From contig NZ_JACHVV010000003.1 in assembly GCF_014190935.1 (NCBI RefSeq), positions 434,001 to 498,000 on the forward strand: a DNA stretch of 64,000 nt, written 5' to 3'. Below, one piece after another: positions 46,699-56,032 of the stretch. Each line of letters opens with the position of its first letter. The stretch's first letter is position 1. Origin of the DNA: Chryseomonas sp014190935 (GTDB lineage: Bacteria > Pseudomonadota > Gammaproteobacteria > Pseudomonadales > Pseudomonadaceae). The notes below the pieces were generated by a model. The model searched no databases. It saw only the letters and a list, made by a program, of their open reading frames with translations, and was not told the origin of the DNA. Both the position numbers and the translations under genes were made by a program.

Positions 46699-47549
46699 TG
46701 GACTGGCTGCTGCTGACCCTGGAAGTCGATTTCCTGCGCCAGGCGCTGTTGATGGCCGTGCTGGTGGCGGTGCCCACGGCGCTGCTGTCCTGCTTCCTAG
46801 TGCTCAAGGGCTGGGCGTTGCTGGGCGATGCCATCGCCCACGCGGTGTTTCCCGGCCTGGTGCTGGCGTCGGCGCTGGGGGCGCCGCTGGTGGCGGGCGC
46901 CTTTGTCGCGGGACTGGGTTGCGCCCTGGCGACCGGCTATCTCAAGCGCCACAGCCGGGTAAAGCAGGACACCCTGATGGGCGTGGTCTTTTCCGGCATG
47001 TTCGGCCTGGGTCTGGTGCTGCACGCCAGGCTGCCCACCGAGTTGCACCTGGACCACATCCTGCTCGGCGACCTGCTGGGGGTGACCCCGGCGGCCTTCT
47101 GGCAAATGGCGGTGATCGCCGGCCTGGTGGTGCTGGCGCTGGGCTGCCGCTGGCGTGACCTGCTGGTGCTGGCCTTCGATGCGGCCCAGGCCCAGGCCCG
47201 GGCCCTGGGCCTGCGGGTAGGGCTGCTGCACTACGGCCTGCTCGGCCTGATCGCCCTGACCGTGGTGGGCGCCCTGCAGGCGGTGGGCATGGTGCCGGTG
47301 GTGGCCTTGCTGATCGCCCCGGGTGCCACCGCCTTCCTGCTGACCCGCTCCTTTGGCTGGATGCTGCTGGTGGCCACGGCGCTGGCCGTGACGGCGGCCC
47401 TGGGCGGGGTGCTGCTGAGCCTGGTGTGGGACAGCGCCCCGGCGCCGACCCTGGTGGTGCTGCTGACGGCCGGCTTCCTGCTGGCCCTGGCATGGCGCCT
47501 GTGGCGGGATCGACGTCGTTCGGGCGACAAGGGCGTTCAGGTGGCCTGA
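46698..47549 (+). CDS. sitD: Metal ABC transporter permease, SitD type
   Basis: Second permease of 283 residues, a paralogue of the previous gene (LKGWALLGDAIAHAVFPGLVLASALG). Two distinct permeases are characteristic of SitABCD/YfeABCD importers, whereas ZnuB is a single permease. It ends the importer operon 66 bp before a CBS-domain gene. Confidence 0.9.
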   Translation: MDWLLLTLEVDFLRQALLMAVLVAVPTALLSCFLVLKGWALLGDAIAHAVFPGLVLASALGAPLVAGAFVAGLGCALATGYLKRHSRVKQDTLMGVVFSGMFGLGLVLHARLPTELHLDHILLGDLLGVTPAAFWQMAVIAGLVVLALGCRWRDLLVLAFDAAQAQARALGLRVGLLHYGLLGLIALTVVGALQAVGMVPVVALLIAPGATAFLLTRSFGWMLLVATALAVTAALGGVLLSLVWDSAPAPTLVVLLTAGFLLALAWRLWRDRRRSGDKGVQVA

Positions 47550-47615
47550 TGTAATCGGCTGACCGGCCCTGCCAGGCACCTCCGGTCATGCTCGCCTCAC
47601 CTCAGGAGAACCACA

Positions 47616-48050
47616 ATGAAAACCGTCGCCCAGTTGCTCGCCTTGAAGACCCAGCAGGACGTCTACACCATCGCCCCCGACGCCTGGGTGCTCGATGCCC
47701 TGCGGCTGATGGCGGAAAAGAACGTCGGCGCGCTGCCGGTGATGCGCGACGGCGAGCTGGTGGGCATCGTCAGCGAGCGTGACTATGCGCGCAAGGTGGC
47801 CCTGCAGGGGCGCTCCTCCTACGCGACCCCGGTCAGCGAGATCATGACCGAGGCGGTCATCATCGTACTGCCGCAGCAGACCGTGGGTGATTGCATGCAG
47901 ATGATGACCGACCACCACCTGCGCCACCTGCCGGTGATGGGCAACGGCAAGCTGATCGGGCTGCTGTCCATCGGCGACCTGGTCAAGGCCACCACCGTCC
48001 AGCAGGCGGAGCTGATCCGCCATCTGGAGGGTTATATCCGCGGCGAGTGA
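47616..48050 (+). CDS. CBS-domain protein
   Basis: A 144-residue protein made of a tandem CBS pair (residues 8-70 and 77-138): GALPVMRDGELVGIVSERDYARK and LRHLPVMGNGKLIGLLSIGDLVK. Such proteins bind adenine nucleotides and regulate other proteins; the partner is unknown. ATG 47616 has CAGGAGAACC upstream. It is convergent to the first GNAT gene with a 4-bp gap. Confidence 0.9.
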   Translation: MKTVAQLLALKTQQDVYTIAPDAWVLDALRLMAEKNVGALPVMRDGELVGIVSERDYARKVALQGRSSYATPVSEIMTEAVIIVLPQQTVGDCMQMMTDHHLRHLPVMGNGKLIGLLSIGDLVKATTVQQAELIRHLEGYIRGE

Positions 48051-48054
48051 CGGG

Positions 48055-48726
48055 TCAGCCGGTCCGTCCGGCCGTCACGGCGAGGGCGCTGAGCTGGCGC
48101 CCTTCGGCATCGAAATTCTCCGCCGCCAGCCAGCGCCGGAAGCCGGCGTCCACGGCGGGCCATTCGTGATCCAGCAGGCTGAACCAGGCGGTGTCCCGGT
48201 TGCGGCCCTTGACCACCCGGTGCTGTCGGAACAGCCCCTCATGGCGCATGCCCAGCCGTTCGGCCGCCCGCTTCGAACGGGCATTGGCGTTGTCGCACTT
48301 CCACTCCAGGCGCCGATAGCCCAGAACGAAGGCTTCCTGCATCAGCAGATAGAAGGCTTCGGTGGCCAGGGGCGTGCGTTGCAGGCGCCCGCCAAAGGCG
48401 ACATGGCCGATCTCGATGCTGCCGTGTTCGGGGACGATGCTCATCAGGCTGAGTTGCCCCAGGGCGCGGCCATCGCGGGGATCCACCACGACGTAGAACA
48501 AGGGATCACGACCCTGGGCCAGGCCGGCCAGCCAGGTGTCGAAGGCGGCCCGCTCGGTGAAGGGGCCATAGGGCAGATAGTCCCACAGGGCCGGATCCTG
48601 GTCGTGCAGGGCCTCCCAGAGATCGTCGCCGTGACGCGGCGGGTCCAGGGGTTCCAGGCGTACATGGCGACCCTGCAGCAAACGGGGCTGGGGCGGAAGG
48701 GCCGGGGTCCAGTCGAGAGGGGTCAT
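48055..48726 (-). CDS. GNAT-family acetyltransferase (RimJ/RimL-like)
   Basis: A 223-residue GNAT3-type N-acetyltransferase. LQGRHVRLEPLDPPRHGDDLWEAL starts the domain, and LGYRRLEWKCDNANARSKRAAERLGMRHEG contains the acetyl-CoA-binding helix. Substrate unknown. Its start overlaps the stop of the upstream GNAT gene by ATGA. Confidence 0.88.
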   Translation of the reverse strand: MTPLDWTPALPPQPRLLQGRHVRLEPLDPPRHGDDLWEALHDQDPALWDYLPYGPFTERAAFDTWLAGLAQGRDPLFYVVVDPRDGRALGQLSLMSIVPEHGSIEIGHVAFGGRLQRTPLATEAFYLLMQEAFVLGYRRLEWKCDNANARSKRAAERLGMRHEGLFRQHRVVKGRNRDTAWFSLLDHEWPAVDAGFRRWLAAENFDAEGRQLSALAVTAGRTG

Positions 48727-49172
48727 ATTCTGTCTCCCAGCAGGTGGCGGTACTGGATGAAGCCGGAGCGGGTGGCGATGCGATCGTACAGCTGACGCCC
48801 CGGGTAGTTGGTCTCCTGGGTCAGCCAGTGCACCCGGTCGCAGCCATCCGCTTCGGCGCGGGCATAAACGTGCTCGATCAGGGCGCGGCCCAGGCCGCCG
48901 CCGCGGTGGTCCTGGGCGACATAGAGATCCTGCAGGTAGCAGTAGTCAGTTTCGGTCCAGCAGGAGGGGTGATAGATGAAGTGCACCAGGCCCAAGGGCT
49001 GCTCGCCGTCCCAGGCCAGGGCGCCATGCAGGGGCTGGGCGGGGTCAAGCAGCCGTTGCCAGGTGCGGGCATAGGTGGTTTCCGGCAGAACGGTCTCGTA
49101 GAAGGCCAGGTAGGCCTGCCAGAGGTCATGCCAGGCGGCGTGATCGGCTTCGCTCAGGGGGCGGATGGTCAT
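48723..49172 (-). CDS. GNAT-family N-acetyltransferase
   Basis: A 149-residue GNAT protein with the acetyl-CoA loop DHRGGGLGRALIEHVYARAE near residue 90. Substrate unknown. It lies between the PaiB-like gene (14 bp upstream) and the second GNAT (4-bp overlap), forming a three-gene minus-strand operon. PaiA, the classic partner of PaiB, is also an acetyltransferase, so the pairing is meaningful. Confidence 0.88.
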   Translation of the reverse strand: MTIRPLSEADHAAWHDLWQAYLAFYETVLPETTYARTWQRLLDPAQPLHGALAWDGEQPLGLVHFIYHPSCWTETDYCYLQDLYVAQDHRGGGLGRALIEHVYARAEADGCDRVHWLTQETNYPGRQLYDRIATRSGFIQYRHLLGDRI

Positions 49173-49186
49173 GGGTGGCTCCAGGG

Positions 49187-49819
49187 TCAGGCGGGAGAGG
49201 GGATCAGGGCGGCCAGGGCCTGGTCGCCGGGTACCGGGCTGGCGGCCAGGCCCTGGCGGACGCCTTCGCGATCGGCGGCGTTGCGATTCTGGCTGAGCTT
49301 GGCGATGCCCTGGAGGCTGTCGAGGGGCAGGCGCAGGCCGCGGATGGCCCGCAGCATGCCCTGGACATAATCCGCGGGCGCATCCGCGACCCGCCAGGGG
49401 CGGGCACGCCCGGCTTCGTGCTGGTCGGTGAGGCGCTCCAGCAGCTGCAGCAGGCGCTCGGGGTCATCGAACACCTCGACGCTGCCGCGGGCGTGCACCG
49501 CCTGGTAGTTCCAGGTCGGCACCACTCGTCCATGTTCGGCCTTGCCGGGATAGAAGACCGGGCTGACATAGGCCTGGGGACCCTGGAACACCGCCAATAC
49601 CTGTCCCGCTTCGACCAGCGCCTGGGCCTGGGGATTGCTGCGCGCCAGATGGCCGTAGAGGGTGCCATAGGGACCCTCGTCGGGCGCCAGCCAGAGCGGC
49701 AGATGGCTGACCAGCGGACCAGCCTCGGTCTGGCTGATGAGCAGCGCCAGGGCATGATCGCGCAGGTGCTGGTGCAGCCCGGGCAGGTCTTCGAGGCGAA
49801 AGGCGGGATTGGGATACAT
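49187..49819 (-). CDS. FMN-binding negative transcriptional regulator, PaiB-type
   Basis: A 210-residue PaiB-family protein (MYPNPAFRLEDLPGLHQHL; later PTWNYQAVHARGSV). In Bacillus PaiAB represses protease genes and PaiA acetylates polyamines. ATG 49819 is preferred, with GGAG 9 bases upstream; a longer TTG-start form is less likely. It is divergent from a MocR-family regulator. Confidence 0.88.
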   Translation of the reverse strand: MYPNPAFRLEDLPGLHQHLRDHALALLISQTEAGPLVSHLPLWLAPDEGPYGTLYGHLARSNPQAQALVEAGQVLAVFQGPQAYVSPVFYPGKAEHGRVVPTWNYQAVHARGSVEVFDDPERLLQLLERLTDQHEAGRARPWRVADAPADYVQGMLRAIRGLRLPLDSLQGIAKLSQNRNAADREGVRQGLAASPVPGDQALAALIPSPA

Positions 49820-49861
49820 GGGCAGGAACTCCGGCAACGTCCGGCCATGCTAAGGTCGGCT

Positions 49862-49882
49862 TTGGCTCCCTGTAAGAGCCAA
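49862..49882. promoter_or_regulatory. Operator in the PaiB-MocR divergent gap
   Basis: TTGGCTC (49862-49868), spacer CCTGTAA, GAGCCAA (49876-49882) is a perfect 7-bp inverted repeat in the 90-bp gap between the divergent genes. It is a good candidate site for the MocR protein. Confidence 0.55.
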
Positions 49883-49909
49883 TTTCCATGACTTTCAGGG
49901 TGCCAATCC

Positions 49910-51331
49910 ATGCTGGGATTCGAGCCGTCGGGGCTGTTGCTGGAGCCGGGTCAGGGGCTTGCACGCCAGCTTTACCAGGGCCTGCGCGAGCGCATCCTGG
50001 CCGGCGAGCTGGCCGCTGGAGTGCGGCTGCCCGCCAGTCGCGAACTGGCACGGCTCCTGGACGTGTCGCGCAATACCGTAACCGCCGCCTACGAGCAGCT
50101 GCTGGCCGAGGGTTTTCTCGACAGCCGTCCGGGTGACGGCACCTATGTCGCGCCCGTGACCCGGGCGCTGGCCGCTCCCGAAGCTACGGCCAGGACCACA
50201 CCCGTGCCTCTGGCCAGCGTGCCGCCCGGCGCGCCGTGCGCCTTTCGGGTCGGCCTGCCGGCGGTGGATCTGTTTCCCTTCGCCACCTGGGCGCGGCTGC
50301 AACAGCGTTTCTGGCGCCAGCCGGAACCGGCGCTGCTGGGCTATCGCGAACCCGGCGGCGAACCACGGCTGCGCCGCCTGCTCTGTGCCTATCTGCGCCA
50401 GGCGCGGGGCCTGGTCTGCGCGCCCGAGCAGATCCTCATCACCAGCGGCGCCCAGCAGGCCATCGAGCTCTGCGCGCGGTTGCTGCTGGCGCCGGGAGCC
50501 CTGGCGGCCATGGAGGACCCCGGCTATCGCGCCGCGGGCCTGGCCTTGCAGAGTGGCGGGGCACGGCTGCAGGGAATCGCGGTGGATGGGGCAGGGCTGG
50601 TGGTGGAGCAGTTGGCAGGGCAGCGGGACTGCCGGCTGGTCTATGTCACCCCTTCGCACCAGTATCCCACCGGCGCGGTACTGTCGCTGCCGCGACGCTT
50701 GGCGCTGCTGGACTGGGCGCGGCAGGCGGACGGCTGGATCGTCGAGGACGACTACGACGGCGAATACCGCTACCAGGGCGCGCCGCTGGCGCCCCTGGCC
50801 GCGCTGGATCGCCACGGTCGGGTGCTCTATGTCGGCACCTTTTCCAAGATCGCCTTTCCCGGCCTGCGCCTGGGTTATCTGGTGGCTCCGCCCGCATTGG
50901 TGCCGGCGCTGCTGGAGCTGCAACGGGCCGGCATCCGCCATCTAGACAGTGCCACCCAGACGGTCATGGCCGATTTCATCGAGCAGGGTCATTTCCAGCG
51001 CCATATCCGGCGCATGAGACGGGCCGCGCGCAATCGCCGCGATGCCCTGCTGGCCGGCTGGCCAGAGGTTGCCGGCTGCGCCTCGCCCGGTGTCCCGGTG
51101 GCCGGCCTGCATCTGTGCCTGCCGGTCACCCGCCTGGCCCGCGAAGCCGAGCTGGTAGAGCGGGCGGCCGCGGTCGGGGTGGAACTCAACGCGCTGTCGC
51201 GCTACTGGCTGCCCGAGGGCCCGACCCCGCCCGACGCCCGCGCCGGACTGGTGCTGGGCTTCGCGGCGGTGCCGGAGGCGCGGATCAAGGAGGCGCTGGC
51301 CAGGCTGCGGGGGGCCTGGGCCTGGGCCTGA
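49910..51331 (+). CDS. MocR-family (GntR/aminotransferase) transcriptional regulator
   Basis: A 473-residue fusion: winged-helix GntR domain (residues 15-85; LPASRELARLLDVSRNTVTAAYEQL) and a fold-type I aminotransferase-like domain with PLP-binding lysine in FSKIAFPGLRLGYLV. The PLP site suggests an amino compound or PLP as effector. Probably controls the divergent PaiB-GNAT-GNAT operon. Confidence 0.92.
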   Translation: MLGFEPSGLLLEPGQGLARQLYQGLRERILAGELAAGVRLPASRELARLLDVSRNTVTAAYEQLLAEGFLDSRPGDGTYVAPVTRALAAPEATARTTPVPLASVPPGAPCAFRVGLPAVDLFPFATWARLQQRFWRQPEPALLGYREPGGEPRLRRLLCAYLRQARGLVCAPEQILITSGAQQAIELCARLLLAPGALAAMEDPGYRAAGLALQSGGARLQGIAVDGAGLVVEQLAGQRDCRLVYVTPSHQYPTGAVLSLPRRLALLDWARQADGWIVEDDYDGEYRYQGAPLAPLAALDRHGRVLYVGTFSKIAFPGLRLGYLVAPPALVPALLELQRAGIRHLDSATQTVMADFIEQGHFQRHIRRMRRAARNRRDALLAGWPEVAGCASPGVPVAGLHLCLPVTRLAREAELVERAAAVGVELNALSRYWLPEGPTPPDARAGLVLGFAAVPEARIKEALARLRGAWAWA

Positions 51332-51340
51332 GCGCTGCCG

Positions 51341-52348
51341 TCAGAGGCTTTTCGACTCCAGGTTGAGACGGTCCAGCAGGCCGGCGGCGCCCGCGGGATC
51401 CAGGGCCGCGGTCAGCGCGACTTCCAGGGTGTCGCTCAGACGCACGCGTTCCTTGGGCGCAAGACTTACCCGCAGACCGTCTTCCTCGCCGGAGGCCAGA
51501 TCGACCAGGCCCTTGCAGAGGTCCTTGCCGCGCGCGCCCAGGTTCTGGAGGTCCTGCAGGCAGTCATTGCGCTGCTGCTGGTGCGCCGCGGCCAGGGCCC
51601 GGTCACGCTGCTTGTCGAAGTCGCCCGCGGTAGGGTCGAGCGGCAGGTAGCGGCGGGTCAGGGCCAGGCTGCGCTTGAAATAGCCTTGATCCTTGACGTC
51701 CACCTGCAAGCCCTTGAGTTCGGCGCGTTGCGCGCTCTGCTGCAGCTTGCCCAGCAGGCCGAAGGATGACAGCAGACCGCGCTGGCCAACCTGCTGGCCA
51801 TTTTCGGCCATATCACTCAGGTCTTCGGCCAGACGGCGGACCTGAGCCAGCGACAGGCTCGCATCCACGTCCAGCAGCTCCGGCAGGTCCAGGGTCAGGC
51901 CGATGTCCGCCAGCTCATCCTCGACGTTCCATTTCAGCCGGCCGGAAAAGGGCGCCAGTTCGGCGCGCCCGCTGGCGAGCAGCAGACTGCCAACCAGGGG
52001 CAGGTGCAGCGCCGTCGAGCGCCCCTTGGCGTCGGGCGGAAAAGCCACGCCTTCGAACTGGACATCGGCCCGGCGGTGAGCGGGTTCATCCTTGAGGTCG
52101 GAGAGGGTCAACTGGGCGATGCTCGGCCCATCGCTGATGCGCACCTCGTGCAGCTTGATCGTGCCGCCCAGCGGTGAGGAGGACAGCGACTGCCAGCTGA
52201 TCTTGTCCTGCAGGCGGTGTTCGAACAGCCAGTCGCGCAGACGTCCGTCGGCGACATGAGCGGCGTAGGCCTTGAGACCGAAATAGCCACCGACCACCAC
52301 GACCAGCGCCGCACCGGCCAGGAGTTTGACGTTGAGAGTCCGTTTCAT
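51341..52348 (-). CDS. Hypothetical membrane-anchored periplasmic protein
   Basis: A 335-residue protein with one N-terminal membrane segment (LLAGAALVVVVGGYFGLKAYA) and a soluble periplasmic domain. It is rich in beta-type and charged stretches (LGGTIKLHEVRISDG) with AsmA-like flavour, but no family is certain. Its ATG overlaps the upstream gene's stop by ATGA, so it is translated with that gene. Confidence 0.75.
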   Translation of the reverse strand: MKRTLNVKLLAGAALVVVVGGYFGLKAYAAHVADGRLRDWLFEHRLQDKISWQSLSSSPLGGTIKLHEVRISDGPSIAQLTLSDLKDEPAHRRADVQFEGVAFPPDAKGRSTALHLPLVGSLLLASGRAELAPFSGRLKWNVEDELADIGLTLDLPELLDVDASLSLAQVRRLAEDLSDMAENGQQVGQRGLLSSFGLLGKLQQSAQRAELKGLQVDVKDQGYFKRSLALTRRYLPLDPTAGDFDKQRDRALAAAHQQQRNDCLQDLQNLGARGKDLCKGLVDLASGEEDGLRVSLAPKERVRLSDTLEVALTAALDPAGAAGLLDRLNLESKSL

Positions 52349-54186
52349 CAGAAGCGCTCCTCGCCGAGACCGGCATCCTTGAGCTGTTGGCGGGCCGCCT
52401 CGGGGGTCCAGGCGGGATCTTCGAATTGCACTCGTGCCAGCGCCAGGGGGTCGCGCAGGTCGCTGCAGCCTTCGCTGGTGCAGGGCTGCACGACCTTGGC
52501 CGTCAGGTGCGTCAGGGGCAGGTCGTCGGCATCACGCGCCTTCGGATCGAGCTGCAGGGTGCCGCTCAGGACATACCAGCCGGTCTTGGCCGGGATGCCG
52601 GCCGGTACCTGCGCCTGGATCGGATAGGGATAGTCGAGGGTCCAGCCGTCGCTATTCGTTTTGGTCACCCTGGCGATCAGGCGTACGGGATGGGTAGCGC
52701 CGCGCACCAGGTCGCCATAGTCGCCACCACTGCCCAGCGAGTAGTCCACATCGTTGACCTGCCGAGCCAGTAGCGCCTGGGGATTGCTACGCGCTTCCTG
52801 GGTCAGGCGTTCGTAGGTATCGAGCTGGTCACGGGCACGGAACGCCTGCTGCATCCGTGCCTGCCGGGCTTCGCGCTCACGCTCGCGTGCGGCCTGCTCG
52901 CGCTGGCGCGCCTGCTTCTCGTCCCACATGAACAGGTAATTGGTGGCCTGCTCGGGATTGAACTGCCAGGCCTTGCTGCGCCAGTTGCGGTCGACATTGA
53001 CGCGATACAGCCAAAAGTCCTGACTGGATTCGTTGCTGTTCCAGGGGCGGGGAAAGATGCCCTTGGTGAAGTCGCGCACGGCCAGGAAGGTGAAGTGCGG
53101 AATCATCGTACCCAGCGCGTCGAGCTGTTGCTGGGTCTTGGCGATGATGGGGCGGATCTGGTCGAGCTGCCTGAATTGCTCGCTGTTGCCGGTCACGAAC
53201 AATACATCCGGACCACTGGTCGACCACTGGCCGCGATAGCTGTAGCCGAGACGCAGCAGGCTGTAGCTGGCGGTCGCCGGATCGCTGGCCAGCAGGAACA
53301 GCGCCTGCTTCTGGCTATCGAAACCGACAAAGCGCAGCGGCGGCAAGGGCTTGTCCAGCGGCAGTCCGTTGAGGAAGAAACCCTTCCAGCGTTGCAACTG
53401 CTTGCCATCGCTCCGCTCCACGGCGAGTTCACCCTCGCCCTGGGCCAGGCCGTTCTCGCAACGGATACCGCTGGAGCGAACCTGCAGGTAGCGGCTGTCT
53501 TCGTCGGCCTTGAAGGGAACGCGGAAGGCGCAGCCCTGGTTGTCCTTGAGGGTGGTCATGAAATCGCTCTTGGCCAGTTCGGCTTCGCCATCGCCCGGGC
53601 GCCAGCCGGCGACATCGAAATCGGTGGCGATCTGACCGGCAGGCGCCTTGGCTGCCGCAGGTTCAGCTGCAGGTGCAGGCTCGACCTTGGCCGGCGCGAC
53701 AGGTTTCGATTCGGCGACCGGGGCCGGTGGCGCTGCGGGTGCCGGTGCCTCTGGAACTACCGGAGGAGTGGCGGGCTTGGCTGTCTCAGGCGGCGCCGCC
53801 TTGGGCGGCTCGACGGGGGCCGGGGCAGGAGCTGCGGCGACGGCAGCCGGATTCTGTACCTGCGCGGTCCAGGCCGCAGCCTTGGTGGCCGTCCCGTTCA
53901 GCCGGGCGTCGGTGCTACCGGTCGCCGTCCAGGTCAGGCGTTCGGCCTGGTCGCACTGCTTGCCGAGCAATGCGCCGATCTTGGGCATCAGGCGTTCGAC
54001 GGCCACGGCCTCGGCAGGCTTGCCATAGACGAAGCGCAGCGCCAGGTCGGGCGCGCACCAGGCGGCCGCAGGGTGATCGACGAAGACCTCGACGTCTTCG
54101 GCCTTGGAATAGGCGAGGCGGGTGCTTTCGGCCTGGGCAGCCGTGGCCGTGGCCAGCAGCGTCAGGGCCAGCAGGGTGGGTTTCAT
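52348..54186 (-). CDS. Hypothetical secreted protein with Pro/Ala-rich linker
   Basis: About 612 residues. A signal peptide (MKPTLLALTLLATATAAQA) is followed by a small domain with two cysteines (residues ~20-115), a Pro/Ala-rich linker (~115-185), and a large folded region. A charged helical stretch (ARQREQAAREREREARQARM) lies near residue 430. I do not recognise a family. ATG 54186 has a better ribosome-binding spacing than ATG 54192. It ends by overlapping the next gene. Confidence 0.75.
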   Translation of the reverse strand: MKPTLLALTLLATATAAQAESTRLAYSKAEDVEVFVDHPAAAWCAPDLALRFVYGKPAEAVAVERLMPKIGALLGKQCDQAERLTWTATGSTDARLNGTATKAAAWTAQVQNPAAVAAAPAPAPVEPPKAAPPETAKPATPPVVPEAPAPAAPPAPVAESKPVAPAKVEPAPAAEPAAAKAPAGQIATDFDVAGWRPGDGEAELAKSDFMTTLKDNQGCAFRVPFKADEDSRYLQVRSSGIRCENGLAQGEGELAVERSDGKQLQRWKGFFLNGLPLDKPLPPLRFVGFDSQKQALFLLASDPATASYSLLRLGYSYRGQWSTSGPDVLFVTGNSEQFRQLDQIRPIIAKTQQQLDALGTMIPHFTFLAVRDFTKGIFPRPWNSNESSQDFWLYRVNVDRNWRSKAWQFNPEQATNYLFMWDEKQARQREQAAREREREARQARMQQAFRARDQLDTYERLTQEARSNPQALLARQVNDVDYSLGSGGDYGDLVRGATHPVRLIARVTKTNSDGWTLDYPYPIQAQVPAGIPAKTGWYVLSGTLQLDPKARDADDLPLTHLTAKVVQPCTSEGCSDLRDPLALARVQFEDPAWTPEAARQQLKDAGLGEERF

Positions 54187-54198
54187 GGTCATCCTTCC

Positions 54199-55089
54199 TT
54201 AGATCAGTTCCCAGGCACCGTCAGCGGCCTGGCAGGCCTTGGTGGTCTGCTGATCCTGCTGACCGTCCTGGCTCAGGCTGTAGTTCAGGGTGCGGCAGGT
54301 GGTCTTGGCGGCGACCTTGTCCTGCACCGGCGCGGCATCGAGATCGGCCGCATCGAGGTCCACGCCCTGCTGCTTGGCGCTGGCCACGTCCAGGGTGTCC
54401 AGATCCACCGCAGGTGCCGGTTGAGCCTTGGTCTTGCCAGCGGTCGCCACTGTGGCAGCCGTCGCCGGAGTCACCAGGGGCGCGTAGACATAGCCGATGG
54501 TCACGCCCTTGCGGCCCACGGCAATCCAGTCGTTGCCGGTACGGCCCAGGGCAGTGAAGCGCGTACCCGTGGGCAGTCCACCGACCTTGGCGGCATTGTC
54601 GTTGGGCGCGGCGCGCAGATTGGCCGACTTGATTGACTGATAGGGCTTGTTGAGCAGGGTCAGCTGCTCGACCTTCTGCACCTTGGGTGTGCGCTTGACC
54701 GCCACCTGGCGGGCTTCGGTCTCGGTCGCCACCGGCACGATACGGGCGGTGGCGCCACTGTGGTCGGAGGTCCAGGTGGTCACCTGACCATCCTGGGCGT
54801 GCTCCAGCGCCTTTTGCGTCTGCACGGCCAGGGCCTCGCGATCACGCTGGTCGAGCTTGGCCCCCAGGGTCTTGCCCAGGGCGCCACCGGCGAGGGCGCC
54901 GGCCAGCATTGCGGCGGTACGGCCACTGCCACCACCGATCTGGCTGCCGATGAGGATGCCGGCCGCCGCTCCGACCACGGTGCCGACGTTTTCCTGATTG
55001 AGCCATTCGTTCTGCGACATGTTGGAGCAGCCAGTGACGGCGAGGCTGCCACCCAGGCAGAGAACGGCAAGGCGATGACGAGGCTTCAT
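54199..55089 (-). CDS. Lipoprotein with glycine-zipper and SH3-like domains
   Basis: A 296-residue lipoprotein: lipobox LAVTGC with Cys21 as the lipidated residue, a glycine-zipper segment (residues ~36-80; VGTVVGAAAGILIGSQIGGG), a bacterial SH3-like domain (residues ~145-205; ANLRAAPNDNAAKVGGLPTG) and a C-terminal cysteine pair. It probably acts at the outer membrane or cell wall. First gene of the three-gene unknown cassette. Confidence 0.85.
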   Translation of the reverse strand: MKPRHRLAVLCLGGSLAVTGCSNMSQNEWLNQENVGTVVGAAAGILIGSQIGGGSGRTAAMLAGALAGGALGKTLGAKLDQRDREALAVQTQKALEHAQDGQVTTWTSDHSGATARIVPVATETEARQVAVKRTPKVQKVEQLTLLNKPYQSIKSANLRAAPNDNAAKVGGLPTGTRFTALGRTGNDWIAVGRKGVTIGYVYAPLVTPATAATVATAGKTKAQPAPAVDLDTLDVASAKQQGVDLDAADLDAAPVQDKVAAKTTCRTLNYSLSQDGQQDQQTTKACQAADGAWELI

Positions 55090-55225
55090 GGTGAGTCCTT
55101 TCCGAAGCAGGAATTTAGGAGAAGGGAATGGTAGAGGCTTGATCCAGGGGTGTTGTGATCGGGTTCACCGAAATCCGGTTTGGTATCAAAGGGCTAGCAC
55201 AGTCCAGCAGGAACATCGGGAGGCT

Positions 55226-56032
55226 CTACCGCCCCCGATACGCTTTCCCGTAGTGCCGTTCCAGGCGCGACTGCATGAATTCCATGGCCAGGGACATCAG
55301 CCAGTAGAGCACCGCCGCGGTGGTCAGCATTTCCAGATAGCGATAGCTGGAGCGGCCATAGGACTGGGCAAGGAACATCACCTCCCAGACACCCATCACC
55401 GAGACCAGGGAGGAGTCCTTGAGCATGGAGATGAACTGGCTGGTGGTGGGCGGGATGATGCTGCGCATGGCCTGGGGCAGGGTGACGCGCCAGAAGATCA
55501 CCCGTGGCGACAGGCCCAAAGCCAGCGCCGCCTCGCGTTGACCGGCGGGGACGCCGAGCAGGCCGGCGCGAAAGATCTCGCTGAGGTAGGCGCCATAGTT
55601 CAGCGACAAGGCGAGGATGCCGGCGCTGATGGCGCCGGGCACCACGCCGATCTGTGGCAGGCCCAGGTAGATCAGCAGGATCTGGATCAGCAGCGGGGTG
55701 CCGCGAAAGAAGGAGGCGTAGAAGGTCGCCACGCCATAGGCCAGGGCGCTGGACGACAGTCGGCCCAGGGCCGCGGCGAAGCCCAGCAGCACCGACACCA
55801 GGATGGAGCTGAGGCTGAGGAACAGCGTCAGGGCCGCGCCCTGCAGGAAGCCGTTGGGCCCCAGGCGCCAGCCCACCAGGTTGGGCAGGCGCGGCCAGAC
55901 GCTGGCGAACTTGAGATCGAAGCCGAGCACGAAGACCACGCCCCCGGCCAGCAGCGCCAGCCAGGTCAGCCAGACACGGGTACGAAAGCTCAGCAGCGGA
56001 CGCGATTCGACCGGGGGCGGTAGCTGACTCAT
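55226..56032 (-). CDS. Amino-acid ABC transporter permease
   Basis: A 268-residue His/Glu/Gln/Arg-type permease: TLFLSLSSILVSVLLGFAAALGR opens the integral membrane domain and ALALGLSPRVIFWRVTLPQAMR is the EAA loop that contacts the ATPase. ATG 56032 overlaps the substrate-binding protein stop by ATGA. No ATP-binding gene follows within the window. Confidence 0.92.
   Translation of the reverse strand: MSQLPPPVESRPLLSFRTRVWLTWLALLAGGVVFVLGFDLKFASVWPRLPNLVGWRLGPNGFLQGAALTLFLSLSSILVSVLLGFAAALGRLSSSALAYGVATFYASFFRGTPLLIQILLIYLGLPQIGVVPGAISAGILALSLNYGAYLSEIFRAGLLGVPAGQREAALALGLSPRVIFWRVTLPQAMRSIIPPTTSQFISMLKDSSLVSVMGVWEVMFLAQSYGRSSYRYLEMLTTAAVLYWLMSLAMEFMQSRLERHYGKAYRGR

Noticed and set aside
44193..47549. 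Annotation of the importer as ZnuABC (zinc)
   Set aside because: The receptor has Glu rather than a third His, there are two permeases, and the operator resembles an MntR box rather than a Zur box.
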